64,000 bases of DNA from contig JAKUHH010000389.1 in NCBI GenBank assembly GCA_022701365.1, positions 806,001 through 870,000 of the forward strand, written 5' to 3'. Positions 36,492 to 48,063 of the stretch are shown piece by piece. The notes below the pieces were generated by a model. The model saw nothing but the letters and a program-made list of their open reading frames with translations, searched no databases and had not been told where the DNA came from. The DNA comes from Mycocentrospora acerina (taxonomy: Eukaryota > Ascomycota > Dothideomycetes > Pleosporales). Numbering within the stretch: position 1 is the first letter of the stretch; each line of letters opens with the position of its first letter. Position numbers and translations under genes: made by a program.

Positions 36492-36997
36492 GATGGGGTG
36501 GGTGGGTGGGTTTCTCTCTCTCTCCCTGAGTCTTTTTTTTCTTTGGGTGTCGTGGTGTTGGAGGCTTACGCTGTGGATTGGTGCGGTGCGCTGATGTGTG
36601 TATTTATGCTGATGGGTGGGGCGCCTGAGCACATTGTTTACCTCTTTTGTCCTGCCCGTCTTTTTTAAACCCTGCCTGTAGATACCTAGGAAGGGCGCCT
36701 AGACGGAGTACTTGGCGCTGGATCCGCCGAGGGGGCGGCTAGCTCTGCGGGGTGTGGGCTTGTCTTGTGGAGCTGCTTATTGCAGGGTAAGATATAGACG
36801 TTGTAAGCTTCTGTTTCATCCCGCAGTGCCGTGAGGAACTGGAGAGGGGCGGGGGTTAGTTGGGAATTGTGTGCAAATATAGTTCGAGTTTTGTACTGCT
36901 TGATGTCAGTTTTGCAGACAATTACGACAGAAGATGAGTGCGGCGAATTTTGAATTCTTCTCTTTTTTATGAAAGAAAAGTTGCCATACTAGAACCC
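36492..36997. other. Intergenic, membrane-protein gene promoter
   Basis: A CT-rich leader with a TCTCTC run (about 36510-36527 on the plus strand) lies just upstream of the membrane-protein start. Nothing else recognised. Confidence 0.5.
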
Positions 36998-37963
36998 TCA
37001 AGGGCCAAATATCTCCTTCATTATGAATTCACGGTTGAGATTTGCGCCGCATAGTATGAGGACGCTGGTCTGACCCGCTATAGTCTCAGCGACCTTGTTG
37101 TACCCAGCAAGAGCAAGGGCAGCCGACCCTTCGACAATCAAGTTTTCATCAAAAGCAAGGGTTTTCAAAGCCGCCCGAATCTCACGCTCATCGCACTCGA
37201 CAACCTGATCCACAACCGACAATGCCAACGGAAGCGTGACCGTATCTACATCGATACCGCCCGCCACCGCATCAGCCAGCGTATCCAGATGCACCGTTTC
37301 CACCACCCGACCCGCAACCATGGACTCAGCGAGTGCCTTTGAATTAACCGCCGAGACACCGTAAACCCTCGTGCGAGGGCTAAACGCCTTCATCACCGCC
37401 CCAATCCCGCTGATCAAACCCCCGCCCCCCATGGCCACAAACACATTGTCCACATCCTTGCACTGCTCGAGAATCTCAATCCCAATCGTCCCCTGCCCGG
37501 CTATCACGTCCACATCGTTGTACGGCGACATGTACGTGTACCCCTCCGAAGCAGCGAGATGTTGCGCGTGTTGTTCCGCGAGGCCGGGATCTGCGCCATG
37601 GAGAATCACGTCTACTCCGTAGGCGCGAATCTTGTCCAGTTTGGCATGCACGACGTTTTCCGGGAGGACGACGGTGACGTTTTTGGACAGCGTTTTTGCG
37701 GCGCAGGCGGATCCTATGCCGTGGTTTCCCGATGAGGCGGTGATGAGGCGTGTGCTGTTGGGGTGGGCGGAGAGTTTGGACATGGCGCCCCGGATTTTGA
37801 AGGACCCTGTGAGTTGGAAGTTTTCGGCTTTGAAGAGCACGGGTGAGCTGGTGGGTTTGCCTACCTCCCTGGCGGGGATGAGGGGCGTTTGGTAGATGTG
37901 GGTGCTGATGCGGTTTCTGGCTTGGATTGCGCTGGCGGCGATTTCAAATATTGTGTTCGTCAT
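36998..37963 (-). CDS. PLP-dependent serine/threonine dehydratase family enzyme
   Basis: 321 aa, no intron, complete for the fold-type II family. The PLP lysine is in FQLTGSFKIRGAM near residue 55, the substrate loop in ASSGNHGIG, and the phosphate-binding glycine loop in VAMGGGGLISG near 180. The start is the ATG at 37963; the frame extends a few codons upstream only through a non-ATG codon. There is no regulatory ACT domain, which points to a serine racemase, L-threo-3-hydroxyaspartate dehydratase or catabolic threonine dehydratase rather than biosynthetic Ilv1. The exact substrate cannot be decided by eye. It lies at the border between the gene-dense region and the AT-rich stretch that follows. 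Confidence 0.85.
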   Translation of the reverse strand: MTNTIFEIAASAIQARNRISTHIYQTPLIPAREVGKPTSSPVLFKAENFQLTGSFKIRGAMSKLSAHPNSTRLITASSGNHGIGSACAAKTLSKNVTVVLPENVVHAKLDKIRAYGVDVILHGADPGLAEQHAQHLAASEGYTYMSPYNDVDVIAGQGTIGIEILEQCKDVDNVFVAMGGGGLISGIGAVMKAFSPRTRVYGVSAVNSKALAESMVAGRVVETVHLDTLADAVAGGIDVDTVTLPLALSVVDQVVECDEREIRAALKTLAFDENLIVEGSAALALAGYNKVAETIAGQTSVLILCGANLNREFIMKEIFGP

Positions 37964-38146
37964 GGTTTTGTCCACGGGTTGTTGGTGTTTTGTGGTGTGT
38001 TTAGAGAGCGGTATCGCAGAGATGTTAGTAGGGGAATGCGCGACGATGGGTTGGTTGAATGTTGTAGAATTCTGTATGTTGAGAGCGCTTTGAATAGCTT
38101 GTCACAATGAGGATTCAAGTGGCTTGTTTTTCTCTCAAATAATTGC

Positions 38147-38223
38147 AGTCTGCGCGCCCTAGGATACCCAGAATTTTGCTGATGATGAAATATGTGGGGT
38201 TGAGATGTAGTCTGCGCGCCCTA
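38147..38223. repeat. Pair of 15-bp direct repeats
   Basis: AGTCTGCGCGCCCTA occurs identically at 38147-38161 and 38209-38223. It is GC-rich in an AT-rich setting. Confidence 0.8.
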
Positions 38224-40100
38224 CGAGTGTTGTCAAAACACTCAAAGATTCCTTCGACTAAGCGAAAAGATCATCTTTGTTCGACTTGGATCCTTGCTAG
38301 CATTCCAGTGATGAAAACCACTCTGAAGACTTTTTCATTCTTTGCTGTTTACCTCTAGCCTTGTAGACAATATTTATGAGACGACGAGAAATTAATGTAT
38401 AGTTATGTTATTGGTGTCTGATGGTTGCGGATTAAGTGAGATACTTCGCAATTCGTAAACTTGTTGGATTAAGACACCAGGTCAGTCCCCGCATCCAAAG
38501 TCTGCACGATACACTTAAACCTTCTCAACCAGCGATGGGTACGATGCTTACGTATGAATATGGTCTCGTCTAGACAAAAAAATTTGAACGAAGATCGGTT
38601 ACTGCAATTTACTTGTCATTAGTATGAGAACCCTCTTTGCATTGTAGTGAAATTGCAACTGGTCATTTTGGTTGCGATCTCCTTATGATTTTGACTTTGT
38701 TAGCAACTATTCATGAGGATCTCACTTAACAGACTGCAATTTAAGTTGTTCCGTTGAATAGCTTGCACATATCCACCCCTGGCAGAGTCGCTTGCTGCAA
38801 TAGATTATCAATCTAGTGATCTGGCTCCTCTTTCCCTTTGAACGTTGTTATAGTGTTGAAGCTCTTCCACTGGAAAGGAGTGTAAAATTGATGAAAATCC
38901 TGTTCTTAAATACATTGCCATAAGCTCTTCATTTAGGCTATGGAGCTTTACAACATACTGGCTATGCTACATTGCGAAAAGAGCCAGTCCATATGCAATC
39001 AACAGTCTTCTTTAAGCTGTGATTACATATATCGGAGCTGGTTCCAGACCCGGCGGGTACTACAATTTACAACGTATACCGCAAGTGTTGGTATGGATAG
39101 CAAGGTCACATTATGTTTGGTTCTTTAACTCAAGGCAATCTACGTTCAAGTACGCCAAGAAGGTTTAGACTAAATAAAGTGGGATTACTGCTAAAACTAG
39201 TATCAATTTACGCCAATGCGATTACCAAATTTACTCTACAGTACAAATGTGAGGAATTTGAAAACCCGCAGACTTGCTCTAACAACAGATGTAGTGAAAC
39301 GACTTGTCAGCACACCCTTATGTGCTTGCCAGCCAACTTGTTACGTTGAAAACCTCCTGTTCGATTGTAAGAGAGTATAAAAAGCTTCTTTCAAGGTCTG
39401 AAGTTGCACAGAAACCCAACCAGCTTTTGTATCAATACTTTCGTAAAAACTATTGTTCCAAATTAGAACTATAAGCAGCCAGAAGTATGCACATAATGCT
39501 ATGCCATATTAATTAAAAGCTCGAATCTAAGAATAGTTGTGATGACATCAACCAAGCGGTGGGAATTGAGTTGTATGGACAATGTAAACGTAATCGCCCT
39601 ATTTTGATAAGAGTTTAAAAGTAAGAAAGATTCAGACGAAGAAGCTAATTGCAGCAAACAATTTCTATCTAGAGACTAGAGATTCATTCGGTTGAGGATG
39701 GTACGCGGCATCAACCTACTTCTATACGCGTACTTGATTGTGGATTGCTTATACGCGTATGAGATCGGCGCCCTTCAATATCAGTCTACAACTACGTGCA
39801 CTGGCCATACAGTGACACCCGTTAAGAGTGGATAGTAGCCGTATATCGGATAGCGACCCAAACAGTAAAAATCTGACGTCATTTTTTGAGGTAGCTTCAT
39901 AGAATACCTGAGTATCAACGTGCTCACGAATGGCAGCAAATGTGATGAAACCGCTAGTAAATGATTACATGAGTAGTATACGAGTAGATACGAATTGCTC
40001 TAGAAACCAACGAAGAATACCAAGCATAGCCTCCATGCATCGACCTATTGATAGACAAGTAGGAAAATACAGCTGTGCTCGGACTTTCAATCGACGAAGA

Positions 40101-40106
40101 TATAAG
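40101..40106 (+). promoter_or_regulatory. TATA box of the FAD oxidase gene
   Basis: TATAAG within AGATATAAGT, 83 bp upstream of the start codon. Confidence 0.5.
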
Positions 40107-40188
40107 TTTCTGGCAGCGCAACTATGAACCTTCCATTCACTGTCCTCCCTCTCTTCCACCTTCTTCACTCTTTCAGTATTAGAGCATC

Positions 40189-42061
40189 ATGATACCAGCC
40201 AATCTTTTTTTAGCATATGCTTTGCTATTACAACCCGTTTTTGGAGAATCAGCCTGCAAAAACCACCCACTACAAGCCAGCTGGCCGAGTACTGCTGATT
40301 GGATTGCATTGAACCGATCCACCAACGGTGTCCTAATCAAGAGTAGCCCTGTGGCATCGTCTTGTTATGTTGGCAATCCATTTGCGTCAAAAATAAACTG
40401 CGAAACCGTTCAGGAGAATTGGCAGTACTCTACCTTCCACTCAGACCAGCCGGAGTCAATAGGCTATCCGTACTGGGCCAACAATTCTTGCGTACCTCCC
40501 AGCGATTACGCCTATGATAAAAACCAACAGTGTAAGCTAGGCGGTCTCCCGGAATATATCCTCAACGCCACAACTACCAAGCAGGTTGCAACGGCTGCAA
40601 GATGGGCAAGCTCGCGCAACATACGCATAGTAATCAAGGGCACTGGTCATGACCTGAATGGCAGGTACGTTGAGACCGTAATTTGATTCAGCTAGAAGAG
40701 GATTGAGCTGACATAAGTAAAGATCCAGTGGAGCGTATTCATTGTCAATCTGGACTCGTCACCTTCGGAACATTAGCTTCAACGCCAATTGGCCGCACCC
40801 CCTAGGAAAGAAGACAGAGAATGCCGTTGCAGTTGGAAGCGGAAACAATTGGGGTGAAGTCCTGAAATCCGCGGCTGCTGTTGGAAGAGTTGTTGTCAGC
40901 GGCCAGGATCCAACTGTCGGTCTCGGAGGATTCATCGGTGGTGGCGGCCACGGCCCACTTTCGAGCCGCTATGGATTAGCAGCTGATCAGATTCTCCAAG
41001 CCACTGTTGTTACAACCGGAGGTCAAATTCTGGTAGCCAACGAAGCCCAAAACCAGGATCTCCTATGGGCCATTCGAGGAGGTGGGCCAGGCTTATACGG
41101 CATCGTCGTTGAGTATGTGATGCGTACGTATCCGGCACCGAAAAGCGTGGCCTTGGGAACTATCTCTATAAACATGATCGACAACAGCACAGCCAATGCT
41201 GCCGATGCATCATGGAAGGCTCTGGCACTATTTTCAAACTCACTTCCTGATCTTATGGATGCCGGTATCACGGGCAATGGGAATGCGATTACCAGAGACG
41301 TTACTGCAAAGTCATCGAAATCTACCCAGAGAGGTATTGAGCTGTCTATGGCGCTCTTTGGGTACAACATGACAGTGGCGGCGCTTGATTCTCTTCTAGA
41401 GTCTGTTAAGGACCGCATCGTAAAGCAAGTTGGAAACCAATCGCTTTCTATCGAAGTTTCGGAGCCTACAATTCTGTCGTCCTATGCATTATTATTCGAC
41501 AACCTAAATCCAGTTCCCAGCCGTAGTGGGGACATCAGCCTGATCTCCAGCCGCCTGCTTGGTCGGTCTGAGCTAACAGAGATTTCTCTGGAAGCATTGG
41601 GAAACCATCTCCGAAATATCACGAAAACCCAAGTCGCCGGGAATCAGTGCAGGCTTGTTTACGGACTACAAGGTGGGCCTGGTCCAAGAAATGTCGAAAA
41701 GAGTATGCGTGGTGCTCTGACTCCAGCCTGGCGAAAAGCATACGTCCACCTTCTAGCCACTGGTGCGATTGTTAATACAACAAACTCAACGCCGCAGAAA
41801 GCGCTGTCTGCTGCAGGTGCATGGACAGAAGAAAACAAGGAACCTGTTTGGCGGGAATGGGCTGCTGACTCGGGTGCGTATATCAACGAAGCGAATCCCT
41901 TTAACAGCAACTTCAAATATGACTTTTACGGCGGCAACTACGACCATCTGCTTAAAATCAAACAAAAGTATGACCCAACCAACAGTTTGTATGTTCAGTC
42001 GGGCGTTGGAAGCCATCTATGGGACTACAATTTAGACAGTGGAAAACTTTGTAAGAAGTAA
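40189..42061 (+). CDS. Secreted FAD-linked oxidase (berberine bridge enzyme-like)
   Basis: Exons 40189-40664 and 40723-42061 give 604 aa. A signal peptide (IPANLFLAYALLLQPVFGESA) precedes a PCMH-type FAD domain: IVIKGTGHDLNGR|SSGAYSLSIWT across the splice site, with the histidine of GTGHD expected to bind FAD covalently, and GLGGFIGGGGHG. The C-terminus has the BBE helper segment (YYG-like FYGGNYDHLLKIKQKYDP, LYVQSGVGS). In bicovalent BBE enzymes a cysteine precedes the second FAD loop; here the equivalent stretch reads SGQDPTVGLGG with no cysteine, so a single covalent link is expected. Several N-glycosylation sites fit secretion. Related enzymes oxidise sugars, alkaloids or polyketides; the substrate is unknown. 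Confidence 0.85.
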
Positions 42062-42941
42062 ATTCTTACATGTCGGTACTCATATATCACTTGCAGAGTT
42101 TAGTCATAGATGCTATTCCGGCTAGCTTTTCTACAATGCATATGTCAGCCAATGCAGGCATATTACGTAGCACCCATTGTTTACTGAATTCTTCCCTTCC
42201 TCCCTAGCTAGTAATACAAAGATTTTCCCCTTTAATATTTTCTTCGCAGAAAGAATACAGAGTGGAACGAAAAGAACTTTTCATTCCATTCAGAAGTTCA
42301 GAAACTTCCTCTTTGGACAGAGCCAATCAATATGTGATCTACGTTTCACATTGATTAAATTTTAAACAAATTGCCATTAGAAAATATTAAAGAAGGTCAA
42401 TTGGATCATTCTTGAGCTGCTTGTCGCTATTAACTCGGTGGATTGTATTAGATTAAATTCTAGTGACAAGAAGTGAAATTCTGTCCTCACATACTCATTA
42501 TACCCTAGCTTAACGATTTGATCATCTCACAATACTTATCTAGGAACTAAAGATGGAGATTACAATTCAAACAGTTCATTAAGTCAATCCACTTTCTATG
42601 CTTACTATACTAACACTGTATGTCCCCTATCCTGTTTGATCTCTGCTATAAAAGTGGTGCTATCTGTGCAGATTTGGAATTTAAAACTTGCGTGCATCTC
42701 AAAATTTCCCAGAAAGTCTTCATCCAAATTCTTCCTCCTATCTCGACAATTTGACAACAAGAGTTCCAATAGCTTTCTCATTCATCCAACGAAGACCAAG
42801 AGACACCTGTTCAGATTTTCCTCTTGCAGTTTGTGCAAAGATCTGTGTCTGATAGAAACACTCTGTCCTGGTGGCCTGTCCTTTGATGAGGTGAATCAAA
42901 CTTGACCCGTTTGAAGTGAGCAACACCTCAGCCACACTACT
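42062..42941. other. Convergent intergenic, FAD oxidase to FAD monooxygenase
   Basis: AT-rich 3' flanks. A 90-aa plus-strand frame (42636-42905) has no recognisable motif. Nothing called. Confidence 0.5.
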
Positions 42942-44262
42942 TTAGGGAGAAAACTCCTCTTCATCAACATCGTAAGCCAGGGGCTTTTGGCCTATCCCAA
43001 ATTTTTCCAACCCAGCTGTTTTATAGACCCATAATCCTCCTGAAATAGCCACTTCACTTGCCCAGAGACCCCATGGTCCTTTCTTCTTGCGCACATTACC
43101 ATTTTGCTCGGTTGTTTTCAGCATCTGCTCAGTTCTTGCCTTGCGTTTCGTTTCATATACTTGTAGTGCGTCGCCGATACTCTTGTACTCACTCCCCAAC
43201 AACTTTGAAAATAAGAAAACGTCTTCAAGAGCCATAGAAACGCCTTGACTAGCATGTGGCGGCATAGCGTGAGCGGCATCTCCAATGATGAGGCAGCGAC
43301 CTTTGGACCAATTCCTCCCAGTCGGCATTTTGTAAATGGGATAAAACTTTACGTTATCCGTCTTTTGGACGATTTCACGCAACGTTCTAACCCACTCGGA
43401 ATTTGAATCCCCTAAAAGATCGACCAAAGTGGATTTGACGTTCTCAATCTCTTTCTTGCTCTGCTCTTCCCAACCGTCGCGGTTCTCACCTGAAACAGGA
43501 ATGGTGACCTCTCGAGAAAAAAACCAGTACAAAGGATCGCGAGCCTGGTTTACAGGAGTGATAGCGAAAAGTCCGTCGGAAGTCAAGGTCGCATTCAGGC
43601 CAGTCATCGATGAGACTGAATGTGTGAGACCAGACGTTGGTATGAGAGAATACATATTCGAGAATCCGGAGTATGTTGGAGTGCATTCTGGGTCGACATA
43701 GAGCTTCCGAACAGATGAATGGATGCCATCACATCCAAGAAGAAAATCGGCTGTATCAGTCGTATCATCCGAGAAAAACGTCATGACCTGATCGTCCTTC
43801 TCTTCTATCCGAACAAGGTGCTTGGCGTAATGAATCGGAATGGCTGCAGCATTTGCAGCATCTAGTAGTACGTCCATAAGATCAGTCCTTCGGATCCTCA
43901 TGTAACCAAAACCAGTAGTTTTTCGACTCCATGACACCATATCCATCTTACCCATAATAGCGCCCTTCAATGAGTGCATCACTAGGTCTGTCGTGTCGGC
44001 ACCCTTGGCTGCGAGCTTTTCATAAAGACCTAGGCGCTGCAGAAGTCGGAGTCCATTTGAAGGGATACCTATAGCTCCACCAAGAGTGGTTGGTTGGCGG
44101 CGGACCTCGTAGACTACACACGAAATCTGATGGCTCTGCTTAAGACATAGGGCTGCGATCAATCCAGCAGGTCCACCTCCAATGATGACCACCTATCAGG
44201 TTGTTAGATTGGACTACTAAGCACATTATCTACTATGATATTACCTTCTTGATATCATTCAT
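42942..44262 (-). CDS. Class A FAD-dependent monooxygenase (salicylate hydroxylase-like)
   Basis: Exon 1 (44245-44262) encodes only MNDIKK; a 52-nt intron separates it from exon 2 (42942-44192). Total 422 aa. The short first exon supplies the ATG that the main frame lacks and completes the Rossmann strand (KKVVIIGGGPAGLIAALCL). The DG motif is LLGCDGIHSSVRK, and the GD motif is IIGDAAHAMPPHASQGV followed by SMALEDVFLFSKLL. These define NAD(P)H-dependent single-component aromatic hydroxylases of the salicylate/3-hydroxybenzoate group. The substrate is unknown; an aromatic ring or a secondary metabolite is likely. It may or may not belong to the catabolic cluster that begins near 48 kb. Confidence 0.85.
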
Positions 44263-45551
44263 GATTTTTGGGTGCAAGTATAATGAGTGAGAAAGTAAAT
44301 GGTAAATTGTCCAAGATGGATAAGATCAATGGCAAAGGTGTAGTCAAATGTTGTCAATAGCAGCGGGTTGAAGATATCCAATTTAGATGCACACAATTGA
44401 ACGATATATATAATTCATCTGAATGACTACATGTTTTACCTTTTAATTGCAGAAGAAGGCTAGCCTCACTGTTGCATGTTCGCACCTATCGGTGTTTGTC
44501 GGCCGATAAGTTCGCTGCTTCGGTGCTTAGACACAACCGAACTAAAATTTCCCGAATATTCAAACAGCCAAATATCATGCCCGAATACTACCTAAACCAA
44601 CTGTTCAACTCAAGGCGTCGCACCATCCAGCCTTTCACGTCATCGTCATGCGATCCAGTTCCTGTGAAATACTCACAGCAGCTGAGTTCATACTAAAACA
44701 TGACGTCTCGGTCATTACCGGTGATCCGTTCGGCGTGTTGCAACAGGCCGCCCTGTAAGATTTAAGGTTTGTCATCTTCTCAGACTCTTGATGTCCAAGA
44801 GTCTTTGCATACAATAACTTCTCAATCCGGCTTATCCTAGTAAGGGTTTACCGCATTTGGAAGATAGTAACGGTGACTAGATCCACCAGGATGACGCCTC
44901 GTTTAGATGTTTGGCTTCAGTCAGACTGGTAATGTGCAATAAACATTTAATCAGACCCCAGGGAAAGGTTCACACATAAGATTGCAAAAAGACCTTGCAG
45001 CGTTTGCGCATATGTCCTTTATCGACGATGTGCACAACTTGTATAGGGTCAGCCAGCTACTTCTAAGCCGAGACGATTATGCACAATTTCTCCATGTTTC
45101 AACTTTTGTGAACATCGAGTCCATGTTTTGAAGATTTCGCAGTTTAAAATTGATTATCAAATTGAAATGTAGCCTAGTTTGTTTCGAGATCGTTGGAGAA
45201 TGGTCTAGGCGTTCGATTTCTATAGAGGAAAGGGTAGGCATAAACGGAGGGAGAAAAGGTAAACGATCGACATGTTACAACTTTTAATGTCAGCCCGTGG
45301 CCGATCCAGGGGAAAAGTGAGAATGTGCGTGAAGGGAAAAGTGGGCAAGGATTGTAGCTTGGATTACCACAAATCGGTCGCCCCATTTTTTCTGTAAAAC
45401 ATGTTTTCTTAGCTTTAGTTAGTAGTTCACATTCTCAATTGGCATAAAGTCCTCACCAAATACTAACTCTCAATATGCGCATTGTGTGTTGTTTACGTTA
45501 CATCATTGATAGGTTGAAATACATAACTCATCCATACCAACGTTCAAACCC
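44263..45551. other. Intergenic, FAD monooxygenase to glycerophosphodiesterase
   Basis: About 1.3 kb with a TATA-like run close to the monooxygenase. The open frames at 44472-44696 and 45174-45386 carry no motif. Nothing else recognised. Confidence 0.5.
44405..44412 (-). promoter_or_regulatory. TATA-like element of the FAD monooxygenase
   Basis: TATATATA-type run about 140 bp upstream of the start codon. Confidence 0.4.
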
Positions 45552-46870
45552 CTACTTATAGCTCCCACCCACAGGGCCCTTCAGCCCGAAGCAATTGGCG
45601 AAATACGTGACTGAAGCCGACCAATCACTAAAGAGCCCCTTGATACCGATCTGATTTGCCAGAACATCCAGAAGCTCATAGTACTGACCATCATAATGCG
45701 TGATATTCGCAATGGAACTAAAGTAGTATTCCTCACGGCTCTTGACAGTTGCAAGCGGGCCCGACCGTTCATATGTCCACGCAATAATATCCAGACCATT
45801 TTGCTTGATTGCACGAGCATAGTCGGACGGAACAATTGTTTGGTTCTTTGGACCACCAACAGTCACAAGCATAGGTATGGACGGGCCAATGATGTTGACG
45901 CCAGCAGCTTTAGCGATGGAGAGGTTTTTCATACCCGCCGCAAGTTCTTCAGGGGTATCAAATTCTTGGAGATAGACAGCTTGTTTGCCGATATCGTGAT
46001 CATTCTTAAGCCAGTAAATAATATCGTCATAAAGGAAGGATTGCGACCAAATGCGAGCTGGGTCGATATTTTTCTTGCGGAAAGCGTCAACGAAGTCTTG
46101 GGCGTATTGTTGCTGCGTGTAGCCTTTGAAGGGCATGGGAACCTGGGATGGCGGGGTCTTGAGTTCCGGTGTAAAGTTACGGTACCCTGGATATGAGTCG
46201 ACGAGATCAATGTATTCGTTCAGTGTCAAAACTTTGCCGCATGTGTCGTAAAGCTCGGTGCGCCAATTGGGTGTACCATGCTGGTAATCTTGGGGTGTTC
46301 GTGCCGATGCGTTGAAACCATCCTGCTTGCCACAAAGGGAGCTATCTATGCCAGTATTAGTTGGCAGTCTTTGAGTTCCATTTCTGATGATTAGAACTTA
46401 CATTCAGCGATCGTAATATCAGAGGTGCAGCACAGCGCATTGGCAGGTACAGTCCCATTAGCCGGAGTGAAAGGGACGGTGCACTTCTTTGCAAGGCTGG
46501 GTTTCAGGAGTATATCTGTTGTAGTATGCAAGTCGCATAGTGAATGTCGACATACAAGACCGCGATCTCCCGTGAAAGAGACATCGCATTCAAGAACACC
46601 TGCACCCATTCGAGCTCCAGCATCTTCAGATTGCTTGGTTTCTTCAGGAAATTGCAGGGTTCCGCCGCCACGATGACCGATGCTGAAACCGGTGATTGCG
46701 ACTGGCTTATTTTCACAGGACTTCAGCTTTTGCTTTAGCGGCCCGTCGGTCATGTTGTTGATAATATAGTACGGGCGAGGCCCAAGGGAGACAAGGTAGT
46801 CATTTTTTTGATTATTCGTTGGGTAAGCGAATGTGACGGCTGCCAACGCTAATGGTAGGACAAGAAACAT
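45552..46870 (-). CDS. Secreted glycerophosphodiester phosphodiesterase
   Basis: Exons 46402-46870 and 45552-46345 (phase 1) give 420 aa. A signal peptide ([17 protein letters not shown]) leads into the GDPD barrel. The catalytic motifs are HRGG in [11 protein letters not shown], the metal-binding acids in FPEET and LECDVS, and the second histidine in [10 protein letters not shown]. The C-terminal half has [10 protein letters not shown] and [12 protein letters not shown], where the tryptophan loop closes the barrel. Multiple Cys and Asn-X-Ser/Thr sites suit an extracellular enzyme. It hydrolyses glycerophosphodiesters to glycerol-3-phosphate and an alcohol and may serve phosphate scavenging. 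The acceptor was set at 46346 because the neighbouring AG would break the frame. Confidence 0.88.
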
Positions 46871-48063
46871 GTCTGCTGGATGTGGGAAGTGCTGGAATGT
46901 TAAAACAGAAGGTGACTTTGTGACCGACCTGTACTTTATATGTACTATACATGTGGAGCGATAGTGCTGTGCGCAAGGGCTTACAAAGGGAACGGAAGTC
47001 CAAATGCAACTTAGGCATCATACGTCTGGAGGAATGGCTGCAGGAACAGCATGTTCATAGCCAAACAACGTTCCCATGTGCTGGAGCGATCGCCGCTTCG
47101 AGACAAAAGCTTGCATGAGCTTATATTTTGACAATATCTTGGCTAGGAGGCTTGTCCTGTTCATCTCTAATTACATGCAGCTTACAGGGCTGGGCTGATG
47201 AAAGACGCGGAATGCATGCCCATGGTCGGCTAAATACTCAGGTGCCGAGGATTAGTCTGTGTGCAATCTGATAAGAGCACGTTGCTTATCTCGCAACTTC
47301 GATAGGTGAGCGAATGTGAATGACGTCATGATAAAAAGACAACCAATCCTATGCCATGCATGCAGGATTTGCGTGAGGATTCTATGATTTGTTAACTAGC
47401 GATACCGCAAGAACCAGCAGAACGGCTGCACATGGGAATACAATATTGGAACATCCCTTGCTCCTCTCAAAGAGCCTCTCCTGCTGTCGGCACTTCTTTA
47501 CACAACAGCAATCAGATGCAACGTAGACTGAGAGCCTGTTGTAGACAATAAGCGCGATCAGCCTAGTCTCTTATCAGTTTTGCGCAAATGATGTGGAGAA
47601 CGAATTTTTTACTTTTCTCTACCCCGAAGCTACCATGCAATCAAAACCTACAACAGCGCATAAACTTTTGTAGTTTTGTCTTCGGATGTTCAAGTTTGAA
47701 ATTCAGATTAGAATGGTTCGTCCGCTCATCTGCATTGGCCCAGAGAAGACAAGAACGTGTGTAATCCCCGTTTCATCTAACTGCAGAGAAAAAGACTCGG
47801 ACTGTCGAACTCTTATGCTGCTTTATCTTTAGGTTGGTCCGTCGAATCGTAGGTTTAGGCAAGTTAGGGGTTGCGTTATGTCCTTTACCCGCACAGTAGA
47901 GTAGGCCTCTCATCTAGGCTAGACATAATAGATGAAACCTGTGTATGACCACGTAAAGAAGGTGCAAAGTAGGTTGGATAGCGCTTGACCAGTACTTCAT
48001 CGTCTGAGGTGATAATGTCATCACTCTCACAAAGTTCGTCTACCCCTAGATTGATTTAATGCG
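46871..48063. other. Intergenic, glycerophosphodiesterase to Zn2Cys6 regulator
   Basis: TATAAAG on the minus strand (46934-46940) serves the glycerophosphodiesterase. The rest is featureless to the eye. Confidence 0.5.
46934..46940 (-). promoter_or_regulatory. TATA box of the glycerophosphodiesterase
   Basis: TATAAAG about 65 bp upstream of the start codon. Confidence 0.5.

Larger units (their letters stand above)
37964..40188. other. Long AT-rich gene-free stretch
   Basis: About 2.2 kb with no gene. It contains a 15-bp direct repeat (38147-38161 and 38209-38223). Open frames at 38940-39128 and 39113-39349 are short and motif-free. The last 100 bp hold the promoter of the FAD oxidase gene. 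Confidence 0.5.

Noticed and set aside
37964..40188. RIP-mutated transposon relic
   Set aside because: AT-rich, but no transposase-like frames, terminal repeats or target duplications were found by eye.
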